Origin: Raffaelea ambrosiae
Taxonomy: Eukaryota > Ascomycota > Sordariomycetes > Ophiostomatales > Ophiostomataceae
Assembly: GCA_002778195.1 (NCBI GenBank)
Contig: PCDI01000008.1
Coordinates: 1,305,154-1,369,153 of the forward strand
Length of the DNA stretch: 64,000 nt
Reading direction: 5' to 3'
Part shown: positions 11,493-23,067 of the stretch, in pieces
Layout: every line of letters begins with the position of its first letter
Position numbering within the stretch: position 1 is the first letter of the stretch
Made by a program: the position numbers and the translations under genes
The notes under the pieces: model-generated
What the model was told of the DNA's origin: nothing
Seen by the model: only the letters and a program-made list of their open reading frames with translations
Databases searched by the model: none

Positions 11493-14400
11493 ATGTTGAC
11501 CCCGTCGACGGCAAACAAGGTCACGCTGTTCTACGCCTTTGGCAACACGCCGGCTGACAACCTGGTCCGGACGCTGCCGCAGGGTGTAGATGCACGGCTT
11601 CTGCTGCTGGGATGCGGTGATTTCCGGAACATTCTCTACACGGCGTATTCCGAGCAGGGCTTGCGTAAGTGGGAAGAGGCACGCACCATTTCGTAGACGA
11701 GTGACCTAACACCTTCCTCAGCGTCCCGAAAGCTTGATTTCACATGCTGTGACATTGTCCCCGAAATTCACGGTATGTGACCATTTGTTCCTCAGCTTGG
11801 TTTATAAGCTCTTCGCGTTGTTGGATCTCCTGCCTGGGCTTGCGCCTTGGACTCTGCAAGAGCTTCCTTGCCACGTTGTCTAGCTCCGGTTTCAAGCTTC
11901 CTCGGGGCTCTCTTGTATCGGTATACCCCTAACATGCACAGTTCGAAATGCTCTCTTCTTCTCCTTCCTGGTCGACGGCCTGGTCAAGGACCACCAGCTG
12001 GACCAACTGTGGGACATCTACTACAACATGTACCTCGACACCGAGGCCATGGATTTTCTCACTGCCCAGGCCAAGAAGCTCGTCCAGGCGTCCGAGTCCC
12101 TGGAGAAATGGCGGGCCAGCTCCTACGGCAGACATTTGCGCTTCTCTGACCTGGCCACATTTGTCGATTTCCAAAAGGGCCTGGCTGCCCTGGAAAAGGC
12201 CACTGCCCAGAAGGACTCTTCTGAGTACCAGAAGAATTTTGACACCGCAAAAGCATACTCGACGCAGATGCGAAGCGAGGCGCTGGGCCCAGATGCGGCC
12301 GTGATGACCGGCAAGCGCGGCGTGTCGCCCCTGGTGCCCGATTTGGATGAACTAGCCAACAGCTTCAACCACTACTATGAGTACGGAACCATGGCACCGC
12401 CTGCTCCCGCCTCGTCCAAAACCTATGCGAATCCCACACTGGCCACCACCATGTCTGAGACGCTGCTTCTGCACTATACAGCTAACCCGATCGACGGCTA
12501 TCACTTGGCCACGGCCTATGCAAAACTGACCGAGGTGTCGCCTCTCAAGGTGGACGAAGCGGTGGAAGGGGCCTTTCCGCGGGTCAAGGCCGCCCGGACC
12601 GAGTTCCGGGCCATGGCGAATGCCTTCAAGGCCATCCGGTCCAGCATTGTCATCCGCTTTGTCACGTCGGATGCACTGGTGTTCTGCCACACTCTGCAGA
12701 ATTTTGTGGCGTCCGAGTCCAAGGAGCTCACGGCCCAGTGGCACAGGAAGCTCTTTGATAGACAGATACTGCAGCTGGATCCAAACGAGTACCTCGGGGC
12801 GAAGGGCCGCAAAAAAGCTGCCCCCGTATTGTTTGACGTCATTGATGCCTCGAACCTGGCCGACCACTTTGGCACGCTGAATCTGCTCGTGGCGGCCGTG
12901 CCGCTGCTGTCCAATAATCCGTATGCCTCTGTTCTGGTCGAGCTGCTCCTGCAACGCGAAGCCTCATTAAAAGAGACCTTCAACTCGCTCCTGTGTGGTC
13001 ACACAGCCACCATGGCTCTGCTTCTGGGCGTCATTCCTGCCGAGTACATTTCCAACGCGACAACTACGTACGGGATCGACGAATACATGTTTTCCCTGGT
13101 GGAAGGCAACTCGCAGCAGATGCGGAGCCGTGTTACTTGGAAGCGCAACGACCACTTTTCTGGGCAGCAGCCTCGCGGGAACCACCGGCAAACACTGCTC
13201 AACATTGAGCCGGACGACCTGGTCTCGATCCTCATGCAGGCGTACCGGACCATGTTCTACTACGAGTCGCCGCAGACGACGGTGGGCCACCACACTACCC
13301 AGTCGCTCAACCGGATGCAGAGAAACAGCAGCTACCCGCGGTTCCATCGGGGCAGTCTGGCCGCTCTGCTGCGAGTGGTCAAGGACCGAGTCCAGACCGA
13401 CTGGGATGGCATGTGCGCTAAACTGGTAGCATCGATCTACCGCGACCAGGAAATCAGCCTGGGGTCCAACCATGCGCAAGATCTGGCCGTCCACTTGCAC
13501 ATGTGGGATGTCTACTCGGAGCCATGGCTCAAGTCGGATGCCAAAGGCAGCAGCATCACGGCCGACTTTATCAACGCCTGGAGCAGCAGCAGCAGCAGCA
13601 GCAGCGGCAGCGGCAGCGGCGACTTTCGTCTTCCCGATGTGGTGGCGGTCACCTTTGTGATTCCGCGCGCACCCTTGGCTCGTCTGTACGGGCCTGACAT
13701 CCCCAAAGTGGCCTCGCCCACGTTCGAAATTGGATTTCGATCCGCCCAAAAAGATGCCACAGCTGCAGCCACAGCCGCAGCGGCAACCGGGTACCACAAT
13801 CTGTTTTCCGACGTACACTTTACGTATGGGACCATCGAAGCCTTGGGCTCGCGGGGCTCGCCCGACTTTGTGGTCCAGGTCACGGAAGATCCGCTGGGCT
13901 GGCAAGGCTCCAGCCCGCTCGTGGCATCGCTGTATGTGCCGACCGTTCTCCTGCAGGCGATGGCACCCCAGGACACCATTTGCCTGGAGCTGCATGCCAA
14001 TTCGCAGAGTTCGAGCGTGTATATGAACCATTTCGACCGGCGCTTCGGGGTGTACCACACGACGATTGGCGACAAGTCGCGCGTCTACGTGAGCAAGTTC
14101 ATGCCTGGCCAGACGGGCTTTCCGATCGTCCGTCCTCCCGCAACTGCGACGGCAACAGCGGAAGAAACAACAGCATCGGAAGAGACACACGAGAGCCAGC
14201 CGCGGGCTCGGATCACACTCAACTCGGACCATGATGCGGGCAAGGTCACCTCGCTCACGGGACGTGTCAGCATCGACACGGAACGGGGCAAGAAGCTACT
14301 GGTCGACAAGAAGACGGAAATCAAACTAGCCAAGCCGCTGCCAGGGCCGGGGTGGTCATCGTCCGTCTTTGGAATCGATGTCGTTTTCGGGAAGCAGCGG

Positions 14401-15394
14401 TCTCTTGTACTGCCGGTCCAGTTCCCTGTGCCAGTCGTGTTTGAGGTGTCACGACTGCGGGTGGCGCGCAAGTCGTCCTGGGTCGAGGTGGTGGCCCAGG
14501 TGGCCGAGCCGGTCAAGGCGGTCGCCCTGGAAGAGCTGGTCTACCCCGTTGTCGTTCTGGATCATGCAACCCAAGATACGAAATTCCAACCCCCGGTGCT
14601 CTTGACGATTCCCACCATCAATCTGGACACGCTGCCGATCCTGGACGTGTCCAACCGGAAGGAACTTCCGTGGCTGACGACGCTGGCATCGTTCATGTTC
14701 AGTGCCCGCGAGCGCAAGCTGCGGGAGACGGTGCAGAGCCGGTCCAGCACGGGCCTGAGCTCGAATCCGCGGCTGAATTTCAAGGAGTCGCTGTTCACCA
14801 TGTTCATGCTGGCGTCGGGCCTGCAGGGCGGGCAGACGGGGTTCTTTGTGGTGCACCACCCGGACAAGGGCGGCGTGCACATGCTGATCGTGGTCTCGGC
14901 GCTGCGGCTCGATAGTCCGAATGCCTCGGTGGTGGCCGATGCGGCGGTGATCCCGCTGACCAACGAGAACATCCAGGACGAAGACCTGAAAGGGTTTCTG
15001 GCCCTGGCGCAGGGGCTGGAGATGTGCAAGCTTAACGTAGACGACGGCGAGCTGGAGCTCTGGAAGAAGAGTCTGCCGGCGCTGGCGGAGCGGTGCCGCA
15101 CCTGGAGCCACGACGAGGCGACGTGCGAGTATGCGCGAGGCGGCAGCGTGCCTGTGAGCCTGGAAGCCGGCAAGCCCGTCCTGTGCCACTGCGGGCAGGG
15201 CAAGCTGCCGGACAACTTTATCGCTGTGCCGTACTGGGAGGACGCCGTGGCGCATGCGACTCGTATTGCCATCAGTCCGCTGTTCTGCTCGTCCTTTGTG
15301 GAAGAGCCGTTCGATGTGGACCAGTTGAAGAAGGACACCAACCTTGGTGGCGATGGTGGTGTTACTACTGCTACTGCTGCTGCTGCTGCTGCTG

Positions 15395-15431
<37 letters not shown>

Positions 15432-15693
15432 GCAGTACACAGAGGTCGGGGACGACGGCGGCAACCGCAACAACGACAGAAGCCCCCTAGACCACAAAGA
15501 CGCCTACCGAGACCTGCTGGACGCGCTCACGGACCATGAGGTGTGCCGGCACTGTGGCGCGACAGAGGCCAAGAGGGCCGGCGGGCCACTGAAGCGGTGC
15601 ATGCGGTGCCGGGAGGCCAAGTACTGTTCGGCCGAGTGCCAGAGGAAGGACTGGCGGAAGCACCGTATGGAGTGCAAGCAGGAGGACGATTGA
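11493..15693 (+). CDS. DUF4470 and MYND zinc-finger protein
   Basis: Large fungal protein with an N-terminal DUF4470-like segment (from YAFGNTPADNLVRTL at residue 11) and a C-terminal MYND zinc finger (residues about 1274-1315, with CRHCG, CMRC, YCSAEC and a final HRMEC). MYND fingers bind proline-rich partners; the molecular role of this family is not established. Proposed exons are 11493-11664, 11722-11772 and 11942-15693, giving 1324 residues. Intron 1 starts GTAAGT, intron 2 GTATGT, and the second has a CTAAC branch; both joins restore an uninterrupted frame. The start sits in CACCATG. Just before the MYND finger lies an Ala/Thr homopolymer coded by GCT and ACT repeats, likely variable in length. 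The 51-nt exon 2 would be easy to miss. Confidence 0.82.
15363..15431 (+). repeat. Trinucleotide repeat (ACT/GCT) in the MYND gene
   Basis: A run of GCT and ACT triplets codes for about seven alanines then twelve threonines, upstream of the MYND finger. Triplet units keep the frame when copy number changes. Confidence 0.9.
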
Positions 15694-15829
15694 GGAGTCG
15701 TAGGCTGCGTACTGTGGACAGTTGGAGGGTGCCCAATCTATCTAGGCTTGTTTAGGCTTGTTGCTGTCTGTCAGCCAGCTGTATAGCGGCCTGTAGCTGC
15801 TTGAGTTGTTGGCGAGAGTGGGCTTGCAC

Positions 15830-15930
15830 GGTAGAGAGAGAAAGAGGGAGAGAGAGCGATGTCTGTGTGTCTGTGTGTCTGTGTGTATCGGAGAGAGAGA
15901 GAGAGAGAGGTCTGTGTGTATCGTGTGTCA
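15830..15930. repeat. Compound GA / TG microsatellite
   Basis: Runs of GA alternate with three copies of CTGTGTGT, just after the MYND gene stop. It may fall in that gene's 3' untranslated region. Confidence 0.85.
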
Positions 15931-17440
15931 TGTAAAAGAGAGGTTGCTTGCACATTCTCACATATAACGGAATGAATGGATGACGATACAAGGGGGCGGA
16001 TGAATGGAGGGCGGTGTTAGCTTGCTCGAGTATGTCGATGGTAGCTTGTTTTGCTAAGCACAATTGAAGGAGTGATTTCTGTATGCGAGCTATGGGGCTT
16101 GTTGAGAAAAGGGAGGCGTCGGTTCTCGTGATGATGAACAGCCGCAGAACGATGGGATGATGCAAGGATGGGCGAGAACAGAAGAGCCGTACGATCTGCA
16201 AAAGTCCAGACCTGTTAATGACGCGTCATAGTAAAAAGGGGGGGGTCAAGGAAGAGAGAACGGAGAGAAGCAAAAAGGAAATGACACTGTTTTCGTTCTG
16301 CATAGGGGGAACAGCCGCCTCTATCTTCTCGAGGGAGATGTCCACGAGAAGGGAGGGCGGGTTGCTAGAAAACGAGGCATCAGTCAGAGAGCAGGGATAC
16401 TCGTAGTCCTGTTTTGGGGTGGCTCTGTGCAACCAAGCAGGGCCTCATTTCTCAGAGCTGCCTGCTCGTAGTATGCAGCCCTCACCCCTACCTGCGACGT
16501 CATGGCAAGGTCCAATGGTCAGAGGACAGACTGTGGCTTGCGATCTTTGTGGTTCTTGCAGTATGCATGTCATTTTGCCATCCTTTTCTTTGTTTCCTGA
16601 TTTGGACAGACGAGTATTGTACGGTGTACTCTTAGGGGATCCTAGCAAGGGGAGTGCTCCCAGAGGATCAAAACCAGAAGGATGGAAGGAGCATTGCAGG
16701 GGACTTGCATTGGACTTGCAGAACGTGCAGGAGACTACTGTAGACTATTGGAAAGAAATACTTCAGGGGAATCTTTCAGGGAATTGTTGCAGAGGTTCAT
16801 TGCAGGAGACAGGCTGCGTATCTGGCAACAAAGAGAAAGCCATGACCCGGTCGAGGACGAGAGTAGACGTTTCCTTCATCTGCACCTCTGCACCTCTGCA
16901 ATTGGGAGAAGAGGGAAATGAAAAACAGGGAAAGATGCAGAAGAGTTCGATCGAGTCGTCTGCACGTTCCGGTCGACACAAATTAGTAGGGCTGCTCTCT
17001 GCTTCGCCGACGCGTCCGGGCGGACAGCATATTACGAAAGTATTTGCACCCTCAAAGAAGAACAGATTTCTTGGTTTCTTCCCTGTTCCACCGCAGGTGA
17101 GACAGTGCGGGTGCTCAAAGGAGCCGCTGAGCAGGGCACGAGTGCACTGACTAACCAGCTGGCAGGCATGAGGTGCGTGAAGCAGTGGGACACCACAGCT
17201 TTGTAGGGGCAGGCTCGCGTATCTTACTGCAGAATCCTGGACAATCACTTTTTGCTTCCTCTATGCTTGCTCCGAGTTTTGCTCGCCAGGAAACAACATC
17301 TACGCAGAACGAAGGGATGGACGGGAAGGAATCAGACAATCCCTGAAAAGAGACGCAAGCGCCGAACGGCACAGCAGACTTTGAACCTGGTCGAGCAAGG
17401 AAAAGGCAAAAATAAGAAGACAAAAAAAAAACCTCTGGGG

Positions 17441-17476
17441 AAATGCAACACTGAAATGCAACACTGAAATGCAACA
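17441..17476. repeat. 13-bp tandem repeat, nearly three copies
   Basis: The unit AAATGCAACACTG occurs twice exactly, followed by a partial third copy. First of three neighbouring minisatellites. Confidence 0.9.
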
Positions 17477-17560
17477 GCGAGAGCCAACAGGGCAGGTTGA
17501 GGCGGGAGAAAAAAGACAGCTCACTACCTGCTGGTCAGTGCTCCCGGTGGTGGTGTAGGG

Positions 17561-17595
17561 CCTGCCACCTGAACCTGCCACCTGAACCTGCCACC
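17561..17595. repeat. 13-bp tandem repeat, 2.7 copies
   Basis: The unit CCTGCCACCTGAA is repeated exactly, the last copy truncated. Confidence 0.9.
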
Positions 17596-17619
17596 CTAGA
17601 CCAGCCGTGTTTTGCTTAT

Positions 17620-17697
17620 TTTTTTGCTGTTCTCTCTGGTTTATGGTTGAAAGGGTGGTTTTTTGCTGTTCTCCCTGGTTTATGGTTGAAAGGGTGG
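17620..17697. repeat. 39-bp tandem duplication
   Basis: Two adjacent 39-bp copies (17620-17658 and 17659-17697) differ at one base. They begin with a T run and end in GAAAGGGTGG. Confidence 0.9.
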
Positions 17698-20354
17698 TAT
17701 CGTTGTGTCGTGTCTCGCCCGACGAAGAATGCGGCCTGGTGGCGCAGCTTCCATGCAAGTGAAGCAGAAGCAACGAAGAGCGTCTGCGAAGAATGACAAC
17801 TACACGAAATAAGGCAGGAATCTGCGGCCGACTATAATTATGCGCCAGCTGTAGCACATCCTTGACCAGGGACCCTCTCTGCACTCCTCTCCTTTCTTCC
17901 TCATCAGCACGCTCGGCCCCGTCTGCCTGGTCCGTCATCAGCCCTCTGCCATCTCTGTCCCGCCGTTGCCTTCTTGGCCAGATTCAGTTTAGGTTGTGTC
18001 TCTTTTCCTCTTGTGTGCAGCATGCAATGCCGCGCACGGCAAAGGACAGAGACAACCAAAAAGGACAAGCCGTGGCGGCCATACCGTCCGGTGCTGTCTC
18101 ACGGTCTCTTACTGGTGGTGGTCCGTGGCCATCGGGCAGATTGTGCAGGGAAGAGGTATAAATAAAAGACATGCAAAAGATGCGAGAGTGGGCAACAGAG
18201 ACGCATCGGCACATTTCGTGTGCTCTGCTTCACGATGGCTGGCGCCAACCAACTATACGCGTTTGCTGCGTGTCGTGTTAGTGGGGGGGAAACAGGGCAT
18301 GGGCGTGTGTCCATCGCGCCTTCCGTCTCTGGCACCCGTCTATTATTACTTCTGTTTTTGGCCAGCCCCTGCACCAGCTCCCTGCCGTGTGTTCTCTCCC
18401 GGGACCAACCCCGCTGCGACTCCTATAATATCTCTGTATTATAGACAGTCGTGTAAATGCTGGCAAATTCTGGGGGTTTTTTATTTTTTTTCTTTTTTAG
18501 GATTTGTCCGAAAAGACAACAGAAAAACACAACCACCGCAGGAAAAGAAGCAGCCGCAATAACCAATCCGCATCGAGACCCAGACCGAGACCACAGCCCT
18601 CTCCTTTCCCGGATATCCCATCTACTTCGGTTGCACCTCGTGGTGGCGGTGAACTTTATGCTGTGCCGGCAGCCAAAGGCAATTGCTGGTGTGTTTTCTT
18701 ACTTGTCCAACCGTTTGTTCAACGGCACTTGGTAGGACACCTTCTCTCTTGCCCGGCCAGATGTAGCATCAGCCCCGCATCAGCCCTTTTCTTTACGTGT
18801 TTCTTGTGTCTTCACTCGGCTTCTTTGTGCATCCGTATGACCATCTTGGCCTTGTCCGGATCCCAGCTGTTGCGCGACCGCGAATTCCTGCGCGTGGCTC
18901 AAGTTTCTTTGTTTGGCCCGCCTGCTTTCATGTGCCCAGGCATTCAGGCTTTTCCGTGTTTCTGTGTTCATCTGGTCATCCTTGTCTGTACCCCCCTGTT
19001 CCCTTTCCACACCATCATTTCTGTTCCCCGTCTCCCTGCTTTAGCTTATTCATCCTTCCTTCTCGCTTCCACTCCAGGCCATGCCTTTCCGTGACCAGGA
19101 TGGGAAGAAATCACGGGAGACCAAGACGGGAGGCGACTAGACGTGACGAGAGAAGGAAAAGGAAAAAAAGAAGAGCAGAGAAGAGAAAACCAGGAACGAA
19201 CAAGCCGCCAAGGCGGCCGAGGCGGCATCCGACCTCCTCTCACTCTCGACCAAGCCTCTCTTGTTTCCCAGGAGCCACCCAGGAATGCATGTCTCTTCCC
19301 GCCCTCCGTTGCAATCCGCATTTTCCTTTCCGCTGGTACTGGCCATCCGGGCCACTTCCAAATCAGCAGCTCGCCTCCCTCCGCAACGGAGCCTTTCTGT
19401 CGAACAACCTGGCAAACCAGAGAACAGGACCAAAAATCAAAGGTGTGGCGGCAGGAACAGAGCAGCATCAGGCGTGGCCAGTCCACCGGCAATGGCGGCA
19501 AGCCCCCAACTTTCTTGACAACCGACTGGATCAGCAAAAATAGCACCTCTCTCCCCGGCAGGAAAGGAACCCCAGACACGGGCATTCTGAAACCTTGACG
19601 ACCCGACGAGTACTGCATGTCCGTTTTGAGCTCTTGTCGAGTTCTCCCCTCATGCATGGCATTCCCTGGCTGCGGACAGGGATTTGGGGTTGTTCTCCTT
19701 GTGACGACACATCCGCAGGACATGCCTGAGGAGCTCAAGAAAGTTCCTGCATGTCTCACGAGCCGGCGGCCACACAACAAACAAGACGCGCACACGCAGA
19801 CACACGCATACAAAAACGAGGATGACGATCCTAAGCCTCCGCCCAACTTCCTTTTTGGGAAATGAAAGGACAGAGAAGAAGATACGGAGCCAGCGCTCCA
19901 CGTGCGCCATGTGCCTGACCTGAACAGCTTTGTGGTACAATATGCAGCACGATCCTTCCAAAATGAAGCAGGAGCAGAGAGGAGACGTGAAAAAGCCACA
20001 CGGACACTGCATCTGACTGCGAACCAAGGGAAGCCCCTTGGCTTAGACGGAATCATCTGAACCAGCTGGTCCTTCTGGCCTCGCCAGCAGACTTACTCCT
20101 CTTCCGCGCAAAGCCAGGATGGGAACTCTGAGCCTCTTTGAGATTACCGAAGCAGATACCCAAACCAGACGAGATGACCAAAAGGAGGCACACGGAAGGG
20201 GAACACAACGGGGATCTGCCCAGTGCAGCAGACCATGGAAGGAAAAAAAGGGGGATGCGGTAGTGCGAGTTCACAGGCCCTGTCGAGCTGATGCCACTGG
20301 ATCGGCCCAGAAGAAGACAAACAACGAGCAGCAAGGCTGCCAGCTCGATGTGGC

Positions 20355-20363
20355 GTATATATC
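20355..20363 (+). promoter_or_regulatory. TATA-like element upstream of laccase
   Basis: GTATATATC lies about 280 bp before the laccase start, followed by a CT-rich stretch typical of fungal leaders. Assignment as the core promoter is inference. Confidence 0.4.
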
Positions 20364-20641
20364 AACGAGGTGAAGAATTTCGAGAGGCAGAAAAAACGGC
20401 TGCAGCACAACCTCTTTTCTTGTCCTTCCCAGCCCCCACGACATCTATCTTACTTGTTCTATTATTCAGTTTACCTGCCACCCTTTGCGTCTCTTGTCTA
20501 CCTGCATCGTCCACCTTATCTGTTGCTTGCTGTATATCCAATCCTTCCCATCCACGGCCCGTTCCCCCTCCCAGACTCTCTTCCCTGCTCCAGGCTCGTC
20601 TTGCTTTGATTCTGTTCTTGCACTCTTTTCTTGGCAACATC

Positions 20642-22954
20642 ATGGCATTTCTGCAAGGATCACGAGGTGCTGGTGCTCTTCTTGGTCTTGTAACGGCTTC
20701 TGTTCTGTCAGGGCTGGCCTCGTCGTCGCCATTGCCTGGAGCTTTGCAGCCAAGACAGTCTTGCAACACTGCGACAAACCGGCAGTGCTGGTCAAGCGGC
20801 TTTGACATCAATACAGACTACGAGGAGAACATACCATCAACAGGGGTTACTCGGACCGTATGTCACTGTTTCTTAGTTGTATTGTGCTTTCGAGGATATC
20901 AGGGCATGTCAATGTTTGGGGATAAATCTTAACTTTGCAACAGTACACTCTCACTCTCACCGAGGTCGACGACTACATAGGGGGAGATGGGGTGGCCAAA
21001 ACAAAGGCCATGCTGGTCAACGGTATGTGGAATCCACGGCAGAGTTTGGGCACACACGGTATGCTAACAGCGCTGCAGGGCAATTTCCAGGTACGTTTGC
21101 AGGACAGCTTATACAATACCAACCTGCAACACAGTGTGCTGACATTCTGCCAAGGTCCAACTCTAACTGCAAGTAAGTCAAACCTAAGAACTCTGTGTTA
21201 GATCACGCAAGACAAGCCATTCCGAGCACTTCTAATAACTCCTGCAGACTGGGGAGACCGCTTTGAGATAACAGTAGTCAACAACCTCATCACCAATGGG
21301 TAAGTTCCAAGTTTGGCCATCCGCTTCACCGTTCGGACCCTGACAGCACAGCACTTCCATCCACTGGCATGGCGTCCGCCAGCTCAACACCAACACCATG
21401 GACGGCACGAGCGGCATCTCCGAGTGTCCTGTGCCTCCTAATAGCAGCAAGACATACTCGTTCCAGGCAACACAATACGGCACGTCGTGGTACCATTCGC
21501 ACTTTTCGGCGCAGTACGGCAACGGCGTGCTGGGACCCATTGTGATCTACGGCCCGGCGTCGGCCAACTACGACATCGACCTCGGACCCCTCGCGATCTC
21601 GGACTGGTACTACGGCGCTGTTGACGCCATGATGTATCGCGTCAATGACCCAAACAACCCGTACATCCCGGGCTTCCCGGGCGCCGTGCCGCCAAGCGAC
21701 AATATTTTGTTCAACGGAAAGAACATCAACCCGGCCGGGTCGGGCGGCAGCTACCAGACAATGACGCTGACGCCCGGCAAGGCGCACCTGCTGCGCATCG
21801 TCAACCCCTCGGTCGAAAATACTTACACGGTGTCGCTGGTGGACCACAATTTCACGATTGTGTCGGTCGACTTTGTAGCCATCCAGCCGGTCAACGTCAG
21901 CAGCTTGTACGTGACGGTAGGCCAGCGGTATGACGTTATCATCAATGCCGGCCAGCCCGCGGGCAACTACTGGTTCAACGTCACCATGCCGACGGGCCCG
22001 TGTGGCCAGAGCAACAATCCGCACCCGGCAATGATTGTGTCCTACGAAGGCGCCGGCGGAAACTCGACGCTGCCTACGGCCACGGGCACGGTGCCACCGG
22101 ATGCGAGCTGTGCCGACTCGTTGACGGCATACACGCCTGTGGTGACACGCTCGGCACCTGTGGCGTCGTTCTCACCCAGCGCGTCAGACACTCTCAACAC
22201 CAACATTATTACCAGTCTCAACGGCACGGCACGGGTGTTCTGGCCGGTCAACAGCTCACCAATGAATGTGTCGTGGAACGAGCCAACTCTGGAGTTTGTG
22301 CAGAACGGGACCACGGCAAGTATGCCGAGAGCCGAGAATGTTGTTTCGGTACCAACGGCCGGCGTGACGACCTTTTGGTTGATCCAGAACAATTCGTCGA
22401 TTCCTGTGAGTGCATTCTAACACGGAGATTCTTTTTGGGGAGGGGGGGTTCTCTTGATTGCTTGTCTCCTTTTTGCATTCAACTCTCGGCGTCCAGTTCA
22501 TGTCCGTTTGATTCTTTCTCCGTTTCAGGCCCCTTCCGTCTAACCACTTCACCCTCTCCAGCACCCCGTGCACTTGCACGGTCACGACATCCTGATCCTC
22601 GGTGCCTCTGCTCCCCTGGCCAACCCGCTGGACCCCAGCAACAGTTTGCGAGCCTACGATGCGACCACCGACGCGGCCAGCCTCAAGGGCAACAACCCGA
22701 CGCGCCGCGACACGACGATGCTCCCCGCCTGGGGCTGGTTGGTAGTGGCATTTGAGACCAACAACCCAGGCGCGTGGCTGTTCCACTGCCACGTCGCATG
22801 GCATGTCTCGCAAGGTCTGTCGGTGCAGTTTCTGGAGCAACTCGACGCGATTCCGACAGCGGTAGACCTGAGCGGGCTGGCCGGGGAATGCCAGACATGG
22901 GACAATTACTTCCCTGAGCACGATCCATACGGACAGCTAGACTCGGGTGTATAA
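20642..22954 (+). CDS. Secreted laccase (multicopper oxidase)
   Basis: Oxidises phenolic substrates and reduces oxygen to water, probably outside the cell. Proposed exons: 20642-20857, 20944-21022, 21079-21090, 21155-21172, 21248-21299, 21352-22405, 22562-22954; 607 residues. All joins keep frame and rebuild N-G-Q-F-P-G-P-T-L-T-A-N-W-G-D. The N terminus is a signal peptide followed by a short propeptide ending in PR. Copper motifs are complete: HWHG (130-133), WYHSH (172-176), HPVHLHGH (478-485) and HCHVAWH (552-558). The residue ten after Cys553 is Leu, the usual non-ligating axial residue in ascomycete laccases. The protein ends in D-S-G-V, matching the DSG(L/I/V) C-terminal plug of ascomycete laccases. 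Exons 3 and 4 are only 12 and 18 nt. The last 95 bp region is duplicated by an assembly seam, but the ORF itself is intact. Confidence 0.92.
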
Positions 22955-23067
22955 GAGGGGAGAGAGAGAGANACCTGAGCGGGCTGGCCGGGGAATGCCA
23001 GACATGGGACAATTACTTCCCTGAGCACGATCCATACGGACAGCTAGACTCGGGTGTATAAGAGGGG
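22866..23067. other. Assembly seam: single N between identical 95-bp copies
   Basis: Bases 22866-22960 recur exactly at 22973-23067, separated by a GA run and one N at 22972. The repeat covers the end of laccase and its stop codon. This is what results when two overlapping contig ends are joined without merging, so the second copy is most likely not real. Confidence 0.9.

Larger units (their letters stand above)
15694..20641. other. Five-kb interval without a supported gene
   Basis: It contains frames of up to 336 codons, but they are low-complexity, overlap on opposite strands and match no family I recognise. The interval holds a compound GA/TG microsatellite (15830-15930) and a cluster of minisatellites at 17.44-17.70 kb. 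The last 300 bp form the laccase promoter. Untranslated RNA or decayed genes are possible. Confidence 0.45.

Noticed and set aside
19046..20056. 336-codon minus frame in the gene-poor interval
   Set aside because: No family, biased composition, overlaps an equally long plus frame and lacks splice or start signals.
22973..23067. Second laccase C-terminal copy as a real duplication
   Set aside because: The exact match, the GA run and the single N point to an unmerged assembly overlap.
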